The position numbers and the translations under genes were made by a program. DNA of 27,979 nt from a virus: positions 1 to 27,979 of the IMG/VR virus record IMGVR_UViG_3300031862_000550, one strand, 5' to 3'. Below, piece by piece: positions 25,544 through 27,979 of this stretch (the first letter of the stretch is position 1; each line of letters opens with the position of its first letter). The notes under the pieces were generated by a model. The model ran no database searches. It had not been told where the DNA came from and worked only from the letters and a program-made list of their open reading frames with translations.

Positions 25544-27979
25544 TTATCTCCTGGATCTTCTTAAGGTTTTTCTTCTCCTCAGCAACCCTTAGGTCCTTAA
25601 AGTGCCACTTGATAAGCCTGTTATAATAATATTGTAGATCCCTAAGTTTATCTAATTCCTGACGAGTAGCTATATCAGCCTGTTTCCTCTGGGATAACCT
25701 CTCGTAATCAGAAAAGAATGAATTTAACTGTCTTTGAGGTCTCTCCGGCATCCTTTGTAAAAGTTCCCCTAAGATAGGTATGTCGGCTTTCTCTTTTATC
25801 GGCCTAAGCGGTATTTGCTGTATGCCTCCGCCAGTGTAAGAATTCAAGAAATAATCTATCTGGATAGGAGAAAATTCTATCCCTAAAGTATTAAAACCCT
25901 TTGAAAGTTGCTTTGCAATCTCGGTAGTATAGTATCTGGATCTTTCCGTAGTAGGTAAGAATTTCATACCTTCTGATTCTATTGATCTACCTAAGAAATC
26001 CTTATTTTTCCACACTTCTATTAAAGGTTCTAAAACCGTAGGTGTTATATCCGGAACCTGCATCCTGATCTGCTGCATAAGACCTTCTACATAAACAGGG
26101 TCTTTCTCTTCCATTGTATCCAAAGCAGCCAGAGGCACAGAAGCAAAAATAATCCCCAATTCAAAAGGAATGGGTAGTCTATATATAGTATTTCCTATCT
26201 CTAAGAAAAAGTTATTATATTTATAGGACGGTGGTAGATTCTTATACCATTGTTTCTTGCGATTATGATTCCAGAGAAAGATTGCCGGTAAGGTAAGCCA
26301 AAGCAACCCTTTGACTATAATCCCGACCGGATTAGCCCTTACCTCTCTAAAGAGTTTCTCTGGACCGCGGATAGCCACATTAAAGAAAGCTGATACGGCA
26401 TTTACCCGCTTAGCAGCAAATCCTGACTTAGTAAAATTTACCGTAACATCCTGAGCATCATTAAAAGCCTGAATAAACCAATCCTCCTCGGACCAATCCG
26501 GATGTTCCTTTTTATATTTATTATACATACCCTCTATTTCCATGGTCCTTGGCGCTAATTCACTCCAAGATATTAACTCTCTCATATTTTGTAAAAATGC
26601 CGAAAGAGATTTTATAGGATGTTTGCATACCTTTAAACTTTTACCAAGAGGACTCAATTTCTGCCATAATAATTCATCATATACGGCCATCCTAGCTGCC
26701 CGGTCAAATCCCATCATACCTGCTAAAGATCCTCCGCCGAATTTGAACCTCCAAGCGATGTCCCCGGGTTTAGCAGTTAACTCTTTATATAGACCTACCG
26801 CAGGATCAAAGATAGTGGCGAATTTTCTTTTTGAAAACAAAGCATAAGTATAAGCATCCCTAAAAGGATTCCTGACTAATCCAAATGCAAATCTTAGTCC
26901 GGTAGCTCCCAACCTTCTTAATTTTGCGAATGGAGAAAAGAGTTTTATCAACAGGTTCGCTTGCAACTGATCTACTCCGCTAATCGCCCGGTAAAGGTCC
27001 GGATGGATCTCATAGAACTTGCGCTTGCCATCTTTCCAGATTGAGACGATATTATCTTTGCCCCTATATTGCCAACCCTGGGTAAAGACAGTTAAGACAG
27101 AATTTATATCCGCATCCCCTATCTCTATCCCCAACTGCTCGAGGGAATCCTTAAGTCTTTCTAAAGTAAAGGTAGTGGCCTCCATAGGCGCCGGGACCTC
27201 AATAATAAATCCTCCCACGCCTTGTTTCTCAGCAAGGTCAGCAATCGCCTTGGCTATCTTTATCTTCTGAGCCTTAGCGATAAACTCCGTAGCTTGGCCG
27301 ATCATAGCTTCAATAGGGTTAATTATAGGCCTACCAGACCCTTTAATTACCTTGACTGCCTGGCCCTTATTTACCATACCTCCGGCTCCCCGGATAACCT
27401 GCATCTCATCTATAAAGGCGCGCTTAAAAGGCATATAGATAGGGTTAAGATCTCTCATTAACTTTGCCTCATCAGGGCCTAACCCACCGGCTCTAACTAC
27501 CCAGTCAAGTAAATGGTTATTCCAGGCAGTTACTTCATCTAAAGTTTTATCCCATATATCTGACTTAAACTTATCCACAATATACTTAGCATCATCTATA
27601 TCTATCCCAGATTCAATTCCTCTTTCATCAAGCTTAATTGCTCTTTTTGAAACTCCATAAGCGATAAATTGCTTCATTTGTTTATTAGGTATGGGCTTTA
27701 AAATCTCTACCAATCCCGGGCCTACAGGGTTACCAGTCTCATCTATTGCCTTCTCCATCACAAAAGTCCTAGCTATCACAGAAGCTTTAGACTTAGCATA
27801 AGTGACCAAGGTAAAAGGGTCCTGGGAAGGTCGGAGTTTTTCACCGGTCCCTGGTTTTAAACCCATCTCGTCTTCTATTTTCTGCATAAGGTAAAACTCA
27901 TCATTCCAGTTTTTTAAAACCCAATCCTTAGCCTTTTCAAACTTATACCGCCAACCCGGCACCTCAACATGTTCTCCTT
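25500..27979 (-). CDS. Large polyvalent protein, LPD38-like C-terminal part (5' end outside)
   Basis: At least 826 residues are coded; the frame stays open to the window edge, so the start lies outside (a GTG at 27962 is possible but less likely). Regions: RTFVMEKAIDETGNPVGPGL, the GIDIDDAKYIVDKF helix, LRRLGATGLRFAFGLVRNPF with RDAYTYALF near residue 350, ELAPRTMEIEGMYNKYKKEH, DVTVNFTKSG and NAVSAFFNVAIRGPEKLFRE. This matches the LPD38 domain of phage/ICE polyvalent proteins. They are thought to be injected with DNA and to carry toxins, defence blockers or enzymes. One membrane-like segment follows (GLLWLTLPAIFLW). Confidence 0.75.
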   Translation of the reverse strand, partial: GEHVEVPGWRYKFEKAKDWVLKNWNDEFYLMQKIEDEMGLKPGTGEKLRPSQDPFTLVTYAKSKASVIARTFVMEKAIDETGNPVGPGLVEILKPIPNKQMKQFIAYGVSKRAIKLDERGIESGIDIDDAKYIVDKFKSDIWDKTLDEVTAWNNHLLDWVVRAGGLGPDEAKLMRDLNPIYMPFKRAFIDEMQVIRGAGGMVNKGQAVKVIKGSGRPIINPIEAMIGQATEFIAKAQKIKIAKAIADLAEKQGVGGFIIEVPAPMEATTFTLERLKDSLEQLGIEIGDADINSVLTVFTQGWQYRGKDNIVSIWKDGKRKFYEIHPDLYRAISGVDQLQANLLIKLFSPFAKLRRLGATGLRFAFGLVRNPFRDAYTYALFSKRKFATIFDPAVGLYKELTAKPGDIAWRFKFGGGSLAGMMGFDRAARMAVYDELLWQKLSPLGKSLKVCKHPIKSLSAFLQNMRELISWSELAPRTMEIEGMYNKYKKEHPDWSEEDWFIQAFNDAQDVTVNFTKSGFAAKRVNAVSAFFNVAIRGPEKLFREVRANPVGIIVKGLLWLTLPAIFLWNHNRKKQWYKNLPPSYKYNNFFLEIGNTIYRLPIPFELGIIFASVPLAALDTMEEKDPVYVEGLMQQIRMQVPDITPTVLEPLIEVWKNKDFLGRSIESEGMKFLPTTERSRYYTTEIAKQLSKGFNTLGIEFSPIQIDYFLNSYTGGGIQQIPLRPIKEKADIPILGELLQRMPERPQRQLNSFFSDYERLSQRKQADIATRQELDKLRDLQYYYNRLIKWHFKDLRVAEEKKNLKKIQEINVRIQKELAQAGYD

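Overview
The window reads as an internal stretch of a tailed-phage genome (phage or prophage). Nearly all genes lie on the minus strand, are tightly packed, often overlap by ATGA or TAATG, and mostly have AGGAGG-type ribosome binding sites. The host cannot be named. The moderate AT-richness, the radical SAM enzymes and the TMTC-like membrane glycosyltransferase would fit an uncultivated, probably anaerobic bacterium (Omnitrophota-like lineages are one guess), but this is inference. No integrase, tRNA, transposon or CRISPR array was seen.

The layout is given in the direction of transcription, from high to low coordinates. (1) 27979-25364: the C-terminal part of a large polyvalent (LPD38-like) protein and a small membrane protein. 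(2) 25138-25362 (+): the only convincing plus-strand gene, a small membrane protein with its own promoter (a 'moron'). (3) 25131-23883: small genes including a putative holin. (4) 23872-23222: a promoter with two operator-like repeats, a zinc-finger protein and an HTH regulator. (5) 23210-22825: a control region with a near-consensus promoter, two rRNA-type boxA sequences, a long hairpin, a terminator, and a 36-codon ORF ending inside a second terminator. (6) 22812-21453: small replication-type genes ending with a phage-O-like initiator, followed by an AT-rich origin candidate at 21190-21450 with 9-bp tandem repeats and a perfect DnaA box. (7) 21186-10861: an accessory island with two GT2 glycosyltransferases, a TMTC-like GT-C glycosyltransferase, three radical SAM enzymes, an SDR epimerase, a methyltransferase, two TIGR04076-like proteins and an Ala/Trp repeat protein. 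(8) 10854-1: the packaging and virion module with TerS, TerL, portal, scaffold, major capsid protein (followed by a strong terminator), adaptor, a coiled-coil protein, a secreted fiber-like protein, another glycosyltransferase and small genes.

How the parts may work together: the repressor-like operon and the boxA leader look like an early switch using processive antitermination to reach the replication genes. The island would remodel a cell-surface or virion glycan; the DPM1-like GT2 could supply a polyprenyl-phosphate sugar to the GT-C enzyme. Several virion genes begin with hydrophobic, signal-like segments, which is unusual and could link capsid assembly or virion glycosylation to the membrane. 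These functional links are inferences from gene content and order.
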